This document shows, in pieces, positions 46,961-58,687 of a DNA stretch of 64,000 bases. The translations under genes and the position numbers were made by a program. Every line of letters begins with the position of its first letter. The first letter of the stretch is position 1. Source of the stretch: Colletotrichum lupini (lineage: Eukaryota; Ascomycota; Sordariomycetes; Glomerellales; Glomerellaceae); contig NC_064676.1 in NCBI RefSeq assembly GCF_023278565.1, forward strand, positions 4,154,001 to 4,218,000, given 5' to 3'. The notes under the pieces were generated by a model. The model saw nothing but the letters and a program-made list of their open reading frames with translations. It made no database searches and was not told the DNA's origin.

Positions 46961-49225
46961 ATGGCCCATACGTCGGCCTCAACGACTTCGTCGCACAACT
47001 CCTCATCCTCACACCTTCACTTCTCCTCTTCGCTGTATAACCGCGACTACGACGACGATTACTCGGGCGGGAAATCAACCCCGATAAGGACACCCTCCAG
47101 ATCTTCCAGCAGCAACATCGATGACGACAAGGGCGGCAACGAGCTAGATGACGACGTCCACTTTCCCTTTGCAATCCGCGAACCCCCAGAAGCGCACCGA
47201 GAAGGGGACACGAAGCTTTTCGGTCTTGGCAATTTTCCTCGACACCATACGGACACATTCAGAAGAGGCGAGAACGACGACGGTCACGATTACTCCCAAG
47301 ACGACGACGCTTCCGTATTAGAGCAAGATCCCGCAGGGATGTCTAGCTGGGCGGGACAACCCTCCATTAGGGGGAGCTCGGAGGCCATGAGAATGGTGCT
47401 CTTGACCTTCAACACTCTTGGTATCACGTATGTCGCAAGCGACGATTGCCAATGGGTCTGCCATGCTGACTAGGACCTTAATGCAGCTTCACATGGGGAA
47501 TTGAGATGACTTGTACGTCGCTGTCCGTCCCCTATCACCAGTCTTCGCATACTAATCCACCCTGACAACAGATTGTACACCATACCTATTGAATCTTGGC
47601 CTCACAAAGAGCAACACCTCGCTGGTGTGGATCGCAGGGCCATTATCGGGGCTCGTAGTCCAGCCCATCGTGGGAGCTATCGCGGACGAATCCAAGTCCA
47701 AATGGGGCAGGCGGCGACCATTCATCGTGATAGGTTCAATCATCGTCGCGGTCAGCCTGCTGACCTTGGGATTCACAAAAGAGATTGTCGAGATGTTCGT
47801 GTCGGACAAGGAGACTGCGCGGATCTTTACCATTATCCTCGCAGTGGTGGCCATCTACTTTGTGGATTTCGCCATCAATGCAGGTGCGTTGAATTAGGCC
47901 TGCACGCAAGTCTCTCGTTATTCCTAAAGCTGACTCTGGTATAGTAATGTCTTGCGCAAGAAGCTTGATCGTCGATACTCTCCCCATTGAAAAGCAACAG
48001 ACCGGCGCCGCGTGGTGTAAGTGAAGCTTGCATCATCACCCCAGGTTGCACCCCGTCCGCTAATCCCCACAAAGCTAGTAGAATGTCCGCGATTGGACAC
48101 ATGCTGGGCTATGGAGCCGGTGCCATCGATCTGGTCGGCATATTTGGAAAGACAATGGGCGATTCGCAATTCAAGCAGCTCACGCTCATCGCTACGTTCT
48201 TGATGCTCTTCTCTTCCGGAGTGACCTGCTGGGCTGTCACTGAGCGGGTTTTGGTGTCAACAAGGCACGACCCCCGCAAAGCAACCGGGCGGTTCAAGGT
48301 CTTCCGCCAAATTTGGTCGACGCTGCTCCATCTTCCCCCTCGGATCCAGGCCATCTGCTGGGCCCAGTTCTGGTCCTGGATCGGCTGGTTCCCGTTCTTG
48401 TTCTACAGCACCACCTGGGTTGGCGAGACGTACTTCCGATACGACGCTCCAGCAGAGGGTAAAGATTCCAAAGATGCCCTTGGCGACATTGGCCGCATCG
48501 GTAGTTTGGCGCTGGTCATCTACTCGACCATCACTTTCATAGGCGCCTGGCTGCTGCCCATGGTCGTCAAATCGCCAGATGATGACAACTTTACGGCTCG
48601 ACCGCCCCAAGCCATTGCGCCGTTCCTTGAACGATTCAACAAGAACAAGCCCGATCTCATGACCGCCTGGATATGCGGCCACCTCATGTTCGCCGCGGCC
48701 ATGTTCCTGGCACCCTTTGCGCAGAGCTTCCGCTTCGCAACCTTCCTCGTAGCCTTCTGCGGCTTGTCCTGGACGATCGCCATGTGGGCGCCGACGACAT
48801 TCCTCGGCGTAGAGGTCAACAAGCTCAGTGGTGCCCGCGAAGGAGGGAGCGGGTCAGCAGCCTACCGCCGCCTCTCAAACGACTCCAACATTGAGCTGCC
48901 CACGCTCGGCCAGGACCAGCCGCTCCATCTGGAACACGGGCCGGACGAGGGTGGCCAGCAGACGACGTCGTCTACGGGCGAGCTGTCGGGCATCTACTTT
49001 GGCATACTCAACATCTACACGACCCTGCCGCAGTTTATCGGAACCTTTATAAGCACCATTGTCTTCACCATTCTAGAGCCGGGCAAAAGCCCCGAACTGT
49101 CGGACGCACCCGAACACGAGCAGCACAACACCGACGGTCCCAACGCCATTGCGGTATGCCTCTTCATCGGTGCCATTTGTGCAGTAGTGGCCGCGTTTGC
49201 CACGCGAAAGCTCAAGTATCTCTGA
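46961..49225 (+). CDS. Sucrose/alpha-glucoside H+ symporter-type carrier (GPH/MFS superfamily)
   Basis: Plasma-membrane sugar/H+ symporter of the SUT type (relatives: plant SUTs, fission yeast Sut1). Exons 46961-47427, 47487-47512 (26-nt microexon), 47572-47883, 47945-48016, 48075-49225; 675 residues. Family features: FTWGIEMTYCTPYLLNLGL in helix 1, WIAGPLSGLVVQPIVGAIAD, the loop motif SKWGRRRPFIVIGS, SLIVDTLPIEKQQTGAAWSS, and MSAIGHMLGYGAGAIDL; about 12 hydrophobic segments in all. The cytoplasmic N-terminus (about 155 residues) is long, Ser-rich and acidic (NRDYDDDYSGG, GGNELDDDVHFPF). Start at 46961 is the first ATG; upstream there is only a TTG at 46868. The carrier family is secure; sucrose as substrate is inferred from the family. 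Confidence 0.93.
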
Positions 49226-49840
49226 GTTCCAATGTACGAGTAGGAAAAGAGGAAATAGCACGGATTTCATCATTGTAGGGGCAAAGGCAGCGCAGGGGCT
49301 ATGGGACGGCGTTACGGAAAGGGGTAGAGAGTAAGCTCTCTTGCATTAGATCATGTGTGGGATAACGCGCATAGGGCTTTTGGCTTCATTTAAGTGATCT
49401 CGAAGAAATGGCACATCTCGAGGCTGCGGGTTTTCCCTAAATGTCAGGGATCTATGTCTCAGCATGGCCTTTGATGAATACACTCAGTATCACGGATGAA
49501 TCAGGCTAATACTAGTGGTGCCAATCGCTGTCTTCGTAAGTATGTGTACGCGGAGCTGCCCACGATGGAGCATGCTGCCAAAGCCCTATGTACAAGTCCG
49601 GTTCGGACAGTGGTAGTGCATGTGTCGACGCTTGCTCAAGGGTATCTCAAATCTTTCGTCGCGCGGATGCATCCCGAACATCTGTCTCTCCATACAATTC
49701 CCCGTTCCCCCCTCGTTCTCCTCCTCCTCCATGGTGGTAAAATATTCGAGTGGTGTGCATCGCTCGACGAGTGGTGTTGGTTAAGCGTACCCTCGTCGTC
49801 ATGTGTGTTCCGTACGTCGTCGTCGCGCCCCGACACTCAT
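49226..49840. other. Convergent intergenic region
   Basis: 3' flanks of the sugar carrier and PKR1; no gene recognised. Confidence 0.55.
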
Positions 49841-50419
49841 TCACTTGTCCTTCTCGTTCTCGTTCTCGGAAACCTTTTCCCACTCATCCTCGGTGCTCAC
49901 ACTCGACTGCGTGCCCCCGTTAGTGGCATCTTCAGCTCCGGACTCGGCAGTGGCGGAAACGGCGGTGCGACGCTTCAAGTCGGCCGCTTCCTGCTGCTCC
50001 GCGGCTGTCTCGACCTGGCTGCTACCGCCCACGACGCCCTTTCTCCCGCGAGCGCCACCCCTTACGCCGCCGACAACTGCGCCGCCTTCAACTTCCGTGT
50101 CGCTATCATCCGTTCCTTGAGTATTGGCCCCTGCCACGCCGCCTCCTACTGCTCCGCCAGCGGATGTATCGGTACCACGCGCCTTCTTGGCCTCTTTCTC
50201 TGCGTGTTCGGCCAGCTCGACGACGAACCAGTTAATAGCGTACCAGAGGCCCGCGCTGAGGAAGGAGAGGATGACGAAGTGGATGCTCCAGGTGGCGAGG
50301 AGGAGGACGCCGAGGAGGAGCTGGAGGGCGGCAAAGGTTGCGTTGGTTGCGCGGAGGAGAGTCGGTGTTGGACCTGGGGTGAAGATTGACTCCCAGAGGT
50401 TGGTGACGAAAGCCGCCAT
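49841..50419 (-). CDS. PKR1: Pkr1-family ER protein (V-ATPase assembly factor)
   Basis: Small ER membrane protein that assists assembly of the V-ATPase Vo sector in yeast. Single exon, 192 residues. The conserved N-terminal block is clear: VTNLWESIFTPGPTPTLLRA, followed by two close hydrophobic helices (FAALQLLLGVLLLATWSIHF and VILSFLSAGLWYAINWFVVE). The second half is a disordered, Gly/Ser/Asp-rich tail ending EDEWEKVSENENEKDK, a Ser/Glu-rich extension common in filamentous fungi. The ATG at 50419 aligns with the family start; the in-frame ATG at 50479 would add 20 residues and is less likely. Divergent from the F-box gene across a 3.3 kb space. Confidence 0.92.
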   Translation of the reverse strand: MAAFVTNLWESIFTPGPTPTLLRATNATFAALQLLLGVLLLATWSIHFVILSFLSAGLWYAINWFVVELAEHAEKEAKKARGTDTSAGGAVGGGVAGANTQGTDDSDTEVEGGAVVGGVRGGARGRKGVVGGSSQVETAAEQQEAADLKRRTAVSATAESGAEDATNGGTQSSVSTEDEWEKVSENENEKDK

Positions 50420-53400
50420 GATCGATATGGGAGGAGGGGCTTCGGTGTCTATGTTGATGTATGGCGTTTGCGGATGCACAGGTTCGCCGTCGGCCGATCA
50501 AATGTAGTTCTCGTATCGTTCGATCGTTGTGTTCGATTTTGCGGAGGTGTTGCGCGGCTTGACAAGGTGAATACTAGCCGCTGTATTGTTTGCAGTGTTT
50601 GTACGGAGTAGTGGTTGGGTGTGATGTTTCTCTGTGGAGTATTTCGCTGGTGGATAGGGAGCTTCGGAGGAGTGGATTCCGGCTTGTTCTAGCTTATGAG
50701 AGCTGCTTCGGAAAGGTGACCAGGGTAGGATGTTCTGTTTCTTTTCAAAACGTATGACGACGCTCACGGCGACTTTTTATCTGGCGATGATGCTGTTGTT
50801 TCGTTTGGATTTGTAGTTAGACGGTAGAGTCAAGGCGGTAAGAGCGCATAATAAATAGCGTTTCTGGGTTGAGCAACAATTGGGTTGAGGGAGGGGGCAG
50901 GAAAGAGAGGGGTCCCTTCCGGTTGCTTAGGAAGGTCAGGGAAGGTGGAAGGTTACCTTATAGGTGAGGTAAGGTAGGTAAGGGCAGGTACCATTTGACA
51001 ACACGCGCGGGTTGTGGCGGGGGTTGGGAGAAGGAGGGGAGAGGGGGGGAAGGGTCGAGATAATGTACCTTTTCTTTTTTGACCAACAGCAAGCCAGAGG
51101 AGACACGGTATTATCTCTATCTTCCTTTTATACGGTATCTCTCTCTCTCGGAGGGTGGATGCAACGTGGTCACTCGGTGTTTATAGAATCAGAACAGGTG
51201 GCACAATAGAGAGCAAGAGGTGACGGTGGCCTCGCGATAGTTGACTCCAACGTGTTGGGATGTTTATGGGGCCGGTTGTGGTTGTCAAGAGAAAGGGTCA
51301 TAGGGTTGCCTATCAGGCAGACAGACAGGCAGGTTCCGTCTCTCTAGGTGGTCACGGATTGCCCAAGTCAAAGACGACGACAAATACCGTCAAGCAACAC
51401 GGAGGGACCGGTCACAGCACGCGGCCCTTCGGAACACGCTTCTTTGGCTGTTTCTGTGCAGCAGGAATGGAGCGGCGAGAGGCCGGAATGACCCCTCCAT
51501 GGCTCGGGAAACGTCACCGTCGCGTTCTTTTTTCCTGGGGTCGTGGGGTCGTGACCTCTCTAACGCAAAGCTTCCACTGAGCCGAGGCGAGGCGAAGGGG
51601 ACCTGCTGACCTGCTCGTAGGGGTCCGTCGAAGACGAGTTGCGGGGTGAAGCGTACAGAGTATCCGTTCTGATCCTTACTGCAGTGGTGTTTTGCCTTAT
51701 ATTGACCGCATCCTGTCAAAACATAAGAAGTCAATTCCTTCATTTGGTCCATCGCTGTTGCTTGCTATGCTTGCTTTCTGTAGGCTGCCCGTTGTGTTCC
51801 ATCTTCCATGCTCAAAGCACCTCAGTAAGGTATGTGGTGGGGGTCAGTCACGTCGTCGGCGATAACAGTTGCCGGATTTCGGTTTCACTCTGAGCCATGC
51901 ACGAAGAGCAATGGGCGGAATCCCCGTCAATGCGGCCGGCCACCAAGAAGATAGCACAGTTCCTGACTGCGTACTTAGCACTATCTTGGAAACAGCATTC
52001 CAGACTACCTGTATTCCCCTTGGGTGTCAACTGAAGATAGAGAGTACGCAGATTATGCAGAAAAAAGCTTAAATCCTTATTGTCAGTGCCTCCAGGATCA
52101 AGCAGGAACTGCATGTAGCAGCGTGCTGAAGCCGTTGAAAACCCGGAATCCAGACGTCATAGCATAGCTTGAAGGCAAATTAACGGTAAGCTTAAGTATA
52201 CAAGCTGATCTGAATTGGGCTGGGTCAAGTTAAGTCTCTTCATTTGAAAGAACTGAGAGTAATGCTATTCCATGCTTGGATCATCGGCCACGGTACACAC
52301 ATCTGTTTCTATGCATTACCCCATGAAAACGACGGGGGACAGAATATGGATCCATGATCCGACGGCAGGAGAAGGGGCTAGGAGGTGTTTGCCGTACTTG
52401 CATACGGATATGTGTTCATATGAGTGTCTTCCTCCACCGCCGTCGGACAATTTGAGCTTGCATGTAATCTATCTCATTCGCATGGCAGGCCTGTCTGTGT
52501 GAGATATCGGCCGTCTCAAAGAAAGGAGTGTTAGCCTATTACGCAGTACTCCGTAGGTTGCGACTGACTAAGAGAACAGGTCCAACAAGTGAAATGCCCT
52601 TGCCGCCGACGTAAGGAACCACACGTTGCAAGATGATCCTGGGGTTCCGCCCCCAAATCTGGAACTGAAGGTGCGGGACCGAATACTTATGGGACCCGAC
52701 AAATGTACCCCTACCTGGTTTCCGCCTTCTTCTAAATCCGTACTGCCGCCGCCGGGTCGCTCTGATTTTGAGGTACCTACTCCGTACCTTACCTTACCTT
52801 ACCTTACCTTATCCAACTGACTGCCCTCACTCAGGTGCAACACCTTCTTCCTTGTATCCATCTGCTTCCTGGCGATTTCCATCACCCAGAACAAGCAGGA
52901 AGGAGAACTCTTGAAAGGCAAGTTGCCTGAACCCTGCCTGTTGTTTCCCTTGACCAATCAGATTAGGAAAACAATTCCCTTCTAGTCGGAAGTTTTACCC
53001 CATTTCCCACAGAGGAAAGAGCAACAGTTGAAAAAAGGTACCTTCCTTACGTACACCACGCACGATATATCCGGGGAACGTGTGACCGGACCACCCACCT
53101 TAGCGCGGAGCACATTGGGAAAGACCTTGGTCAACCCAAGCTGGTCCACCCACGTCCACCACCGGATCGACGACTGACGACTGCACCGGCAACCAACGCA
53201 CCACCACCACCACCTCGACCTCCGCCGCCACTACCACAATTACCGCCGTCGCCGTCGCCGCTTCCTCCTCACCACAGAGCCGCAACGAACGAAATTTCAT
53301 GACACCCCATGTCCGTCATTTCTGACATGACATGATTGGTCTCGCGAGACCTCTGCTGTCGCCAGCCTTTCTTTGATTCCCTCAACAAAGCATTCCCAAT

Positions 53401-53691
53401 CATCTTCTTCCAGCCCGGTATTTTCTTTAATCCATTCTACCATCCTGTTCTCTGGCCCATCCGCGGGTTTACAAAAAAAGAACAAGCCCAAAACGCGCCT
53501 TCCGCATCCGAGCCAAGATACCCACGATCGCTTCCTCTGACGACTCACTCCTCACCCCGACAGTACCTTACATCATATTACGCGATTGGCAACCGAAAGA
53601 AGCCACGCCATTGTAGCAGTAGCAGCCTACAATAACAATCGACAACCGCTGCCATCGCAATCCGAAGCATGCGCTGAGGCCCCTCGCGATC
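50420..53691. other. Divergent promoter region, 3.3 kb
   Basis: No gene recognised. TACGGAGTA at 50602, 52547 and 52778; AGGTA runs at about 50963-50990; ACCTT array at 52786-52810. A pyrimidine/ACC-rich leader precedes the F-box gene. Confidence 0.5.
52786..52810. repeat. ACCTT pentamer array, 5 units
   Basis: Five perfect ACCTT units, overlapping the last base of a TACTCCGTA site. Read on the other strand as AAGGT, the same pentamer that recurs in shorter runs between genes across the window. Confidence 0.95.
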
Positions 53692-56640
53692 ATGGCCCCA
53701 GCCCTGCAGACCAGCGATCCAATGACCCATCAAGCCGCCGAGCCGCATCCGAACGAGGTCGAACTTCCCTACCACAACGACGTCCCCGGCCACCCCGCAT
53801 CTGTTGACTACGATGGCGTCCCCGATGCTTCGGTAGACCCCGCCGTCGTCATGCGCAAACTGATGAAGGGCAAGGACAAAGAATGGGATGCTGTCGCGCC
53901 CAGCAAGTCAGGCAAGAAGCTGACCCTTCTCGAGTTACCGGTGGACATCTTGCGCTTGATCATTAAGGAGGCAAGTTGACACGCTATCAACACCTCGGTC
54001 TCTCTCCCAGTACTGACATTTGACATTTTTTAGATCACGCACACAAATGACCTTACCTCGCTCGCCTTGACCAACTCGAACCTTCACAATCTCGCGATCC
54101 CCCACATCTACTCGAGATTCGATATCGTCTGGCCCGATGCCACCCAGATGGCTACGTCCGACTCGAAGAGTGTCGATGCCCTTACGTACGGCCTATCCAC
54201 GATCTGCCTCGGCAGTTCCTTCGCGCATCGCACCCGTAAGATGCTCAACCCAAGCTACATCCCCACCTACGGTTCCAACGTTCGGAGACAGAAAAATGAC
54301 TACGCCAAATACACAAAGAAGTTCTCACTGGGCAATGGACCACAGGATTGGGTGGCCGAGTACATGATCTCGAAGGAGAGCGGCAAGATGCTGGGCACGC
54401 TCGTCGCTCTAGCTGTGGAGAAGATGGTCAACCTGGAGTCGTTCGTCTGGGATATGCCGACTGGCGTTCTCTCCGAGATCTTCATGGCTCTGGCATCCAT
54501 CCCTGAACAGAGCCCCGAGGGCGAGTCAAAGCTGGAAAAGGTTTGGGTGAGATGGCATGATAACACCGACGGATCCAGTCCGTCGCCATCGTCGAGTCCG
54601 CCTCCCCCGATCCCGCCTCTTGTCCCACCCGGCAGCCACCTCACTACAGTCGGCATCTTGATTCCTTCGGACTCTGCTCATCCGGCGCCGCGGGGCGCGA
54701 TTCCGTACGCGGAAACCAATATCGAATTCCCTACCTTCAGTGTTCTGCCTCCGCTTAAGAGTCTCACTGTTCTCGACATTGACGAACTTGCTTACCTGGA
54801 CGAGATGGCCGTAGCGATCGAAAGATCAAAAGACTGTCTACAAGAGCTTCGTGTCGGCATATCCCCGAGAGCCGTCTTCAAGGACTTTGTCCAAGCCTGG
54901 GATGGACCCGACTTGCAGCAAATCGATCGGGATGCCAGGTGGCCCGGCGAGAGTTCCATTGGCGAGAGAAGATTAGGCGGTGTTTTGGGCGTGCTTGTCG
55001 GTCGTATCTATGACATTCGCCGCAAGTCGACGTCGAAATCGAGAGAGAAGGCCCCCATGGCATCGACGCAAGCGACACAAACCAATACCGCCCACTCTGT
55101 TATGGATACTACGGAGGCCTCGAATGTCTCAGGGCACCCCGACCAGAACGAGCCAGATGCTATGGAAGCGGATGGCTCAGTCGAGCCGCTCGTAATCCAG
55201 CCAACGGGAGCTGCCACAGATGACCGAGCAGGCCATGAGGAAAAGTCACAGTCTGTGAAAGACCAGGCGACGGGTGACGGGGACCTCGTGGATACACCTT
55301 CGGGCGTGCTGAGAAGAAGGCTGGACGGCAAGCTCAAGCTCCGTTCTCTAGAGCTCGAAAGAGTTCATTTGTCAATTCAAGTCTTCAGCCAGGCCTTCGA
55401 CTGGACTGTCCTGACCACGTTGACTATCCTCGAATGCGCCCAGCACGACACTCTTTGGAAGGCATTGCGAAAGCAATTCGCTCCCACTCCGATTGTCAGG
55501 CTTGGATCTCATCAACACCACGTCAGCTCTAAGCAAGCTATGGAGTACCATCTGAATCTCAAGAGCATTCACACAGATGTCACTTCGGTGGCTTTGATCA
55601 GCTTCCTCAGAGACACTCTAGCTCCTAACAGTCTGGAGGTCCTGTTCTTGCAGGATCGGAGACGGCCCAGTGGACCGCCAGCGGTGACCATCGATCAAAT
55701 CTTTAAGGGAATCATCAAGAAACACCGGGCGAGCCTACAAAAGGTTCTTCTAGACAGTTCAGATCGGAAGCGTGGCAATGGCAACACTGCCACAGACACT
55801 GCTCGCTGGCGCAACTGGGTGCTCCCGACGGACATGTTGCTTTACATGACCAGTGGACGCATGGTGAGCCTGAGAGAATTGGCCATTTCCTTGCACTTCA
55901 AAGACTGGGTAAGTTGTCTTTCGTTCATCTTTTGTGCGCATGCCTCAAAGCCAGTGAACACGTGTGCCTCGCATCACGGGTTCATTCAGCAACAATCACA
56001 GCTCCTACGATCGTCGTGATGATGCCCTGGCTTTCCGGAGAAGCAGAATCTCGAGGGTCTCTAATGCTAATGATGATTACAGCACACATTCCTTCAGCGC
56101 TTGCCAAACACCCCTCAGCTGCGGTCTCTCAACCTGCAGCATATTGCCGATCATATACTCGGTAACTTTGACCCTCGAGAGTTGGCGTTGCAGATGGTCG
56201 ATATTATCACCCTTCGCCCTGATATTCAACTCTGTTATGTGGGCATTTCTACAAAGTGCTTCGAGATCTTGGAGAGCAAGCCGGCAGAAGAGAGCGGTGC
56301 GTCAACCACGAGTGTTGCGGCTGACCATGGTGTTGTGGGCCACGAATCTGGAGTCGACGGCGAAGACGATGACGAGGAAGATGAGGTCGCTACGGATGAC
56401 GACGACACGGCGAGTCAGGTGGATGAAGATACCTCTGAGGAGGAAACCGATGATACCCCGGGGAATGCAGTACATGCAGATGACTCGCAGTCGGAAGCGT
56501 CTGCAGCGCAGGACTCGGACGACGATGAATCGATGCGAGACGCTGATTACGGCACCTCACGTCCTCGTCTCCGACTCCGTGAGATCCTGTTCTACGATGA
56601 CAAGGTAGCAATTTTCAAGGCTCGGCACGGCAGGCTGTAG
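53692..56640 (+). CDS. F-box protein with long leucine-rich-type body and acidic tail
   Basis: Probable substrate adaptor of an SCF ubiquitin ligase. Exons 53692-53970, 54034-55908, 56083-56640; 903 residues. The F-box begins at about residue 76 and spans the first intron: KKLTLLELPVDILRLIIKE then ITHTNDLTSLALTNSNLHN. The body has scattered leucine-rich segments (FPTFSVLPPLKSLTVLDIDE, LKLRSLELERVHLSIQVFSQ, MVSLRELAISLHFKDW joined to HTFLQRLPNTPQLRSLNLQH) interrupted by disordered inserts, including a Pro stretch (SSSPPPPIPPLVPPGSH). Near the end is a highly acidic run (GEDDDEEDEVATDDDD) before a folded end (LRLREILFYDDKVAIFKARH). The first intron has a GC donor (GAG then GCAAGT), the only one I found here. 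Target proteins unknown. Confidence 0.88.
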
Positions 56641-58667
56641 TATGGTCTCGGAAACTGAGCTAGGATACAAGTGATGAAAGGGGAGGGGGCGGAAGGGAGA
56701 CATATGGACGGGTCAAAACTTGCATACCACGGAGGCATATGCGAACGATACAGTGAGACGGTTGAATACCAAGGCGAAGGAGGTTTTGCAAAGTACGTTA
56801 TCTTGAGATTTTGGGGGCAGCCTTGTTTTCCCTCCCCCCCCTGCGGACTAGCATAGTCGTCTTTTTCTTTCCATCAATTGATATCCCCTCCCGTGCTGAA
56901 TAGCAGCATATGGAGCCATTGTTAATTCCATTCTCTATCCCGGAACCCTTGTGTCATGGTTTACAGCTCACTTGTCTGTTGGATACCTCTAGGCCAGTAA
57001 AGTCAACACGGTGTATTGAATAGATGGAGCAGTATGACACTCGTCCTCTCGTCAGTTCTATACACAGTGGTATCATGTCCAAGAGGTAGATGGCATAGTC
57101 TTCGTTCATTTATCCATCACATTCGACCCCGTCTAGTGGCTGACTCTGCAGAACTGTTCAAGACACTTTGATATCAGGAACAGATATGCAGCAACGATCA
57201 GTAATCCCCTCGCACAAGCAACTCTGGACTCTGTCAAGAGGTAATTGCCATACAGAACCATCTTTCCTAATCTGCCTAGGTTACCTACGAACGACTACCT
57301 AGACTAGACCAGAGATGTTGTGTCTGGAACGTTACGTCCAAAGTCCCACCCCTGGTTTAATTTTCTCCCCTTTGGTCTCTTCTATGCTTGCTGTCCCACC
57401 CCGCCCACCGGCGTCTATTTTTTGCTCCTGGAAGGATGGGAAGATGAGATGAGGTAACTTGAGAGGCGAGATAGGCGCACAGAAGAGGTGACAAGGAAGG
57501 GCAGGGCAGGGGAGTTGGAGGGGAGGTGTGTGTACGGGTGGATGAGGGCGGTAACGAAAGGGTAGTTCGGGACAAGGCGGAGTAAGGAAGTGTGATGGAC
57601 GACTTGCCACCCCTTTTCTCCAGATGTAGATGGAAGGATGAAGGGCATGGGATGGGACGAGACGGGATTGGGGGGGAGGGACGCAAGCAGACCTTGCATG
57701 CGTTAGCCGTTTCGTGCCTACGGGAGAGGGAGAGGCTAGAGCTAAGGGAAGGCAAGCCACCACCACCACCACTACCATCACCATTGCCATGTTCACCAGG
57801 ACGCAAGCTCGTTGAAGAGGGTAGGGTAGGGTAGGGGAGGGGGATGGATGGGCATCCGTCTTTCCGGCTTTCCGCGCCGTACCCGTACGGCGTGGTGTAT
57901 TCCCGCTTTCAGGAGGAGTTGGGGGAGGGGAGGTAGGGTGATAGGTAGGGTTGGCACGTACAATCCAACGGGGAGTTTGTAACTCCATATTCCCAGGACG
58001 AAGCTTTTGGTCTAACATTTTGTTGTGCTGTTGTGAAGTGATATACCGGTATTGGACGTTGTTGGAGTGGGACTACATCAAGTTGTGCATGTGTGTACAT
58101 ATGTCAAGTCAACCAAGATTGCCACTAGGGCGTTTCTGTCTCGGGATCAACTTTGGGCTTTGTAATTGCTCGGGAAGAGGGGACCTCGATCGCCGCGAGT
58201 TCCTCAAGAGTCCAGTACAAGAGCTCTGAATGGTCTGATGGAGAGGGAAGGGGGTGATGGGGGGGATATCTACGGAACTTACCCTGCTGTCACCACACCC
58301 TCCCCCTCCCCTTCTCTCGTCCCAGTCCTAGCCATAGTCCTACTCTTCACCCAATGATGATGTCTTTCTGCTTGTATGCCTTAACCCGGGCCCCATGTAA
58401 GTATACAAAAGCCGTTGAGGGGAGAAAAAAGTCCTACGTCTAGGCTTGATCGAGAGACTCTCCTTGGATATGAAGGTGGGGGAGGAAAAACCAGACCCTT
58501 CCTTTCCACCCCTTAGCCGCCCCCTTGCCCCTTCGTCCCGCGGGAAACCGGCGTATTTCGAAAGGGAAGGTAAAGTAGGCACCAATGTGATAGTTGAGGA
58601 GGCGAAGTGCAGAAGAGGAAGAAGAGACTGAGGCAGATCTCTTCTGTTCTGGAAGTATTCTGCGCCA

Positions 58668-58687
58668 TCTCTCTCTCTCTCTCTCTT
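58668..58687. repeat. CT dinucleotide repeat
   Basis: About nine CT units in an intergenic setting. Confidence 0.9.

Noticed and set aside
57820..57836. GGGTA repeats as possible telomeric sequence
   Set aside because: Only about three units and not the TTAGGG repeat of filamentous fungi; presence of the TERT gene elsewhere in the window does not make this a chromosome end.
57332..58018. 228-codon minus-strand open frame
   Set aside because: Composition follows the simple C/T-rich sequence (Pro, Ser, His runs); no protein-like features.
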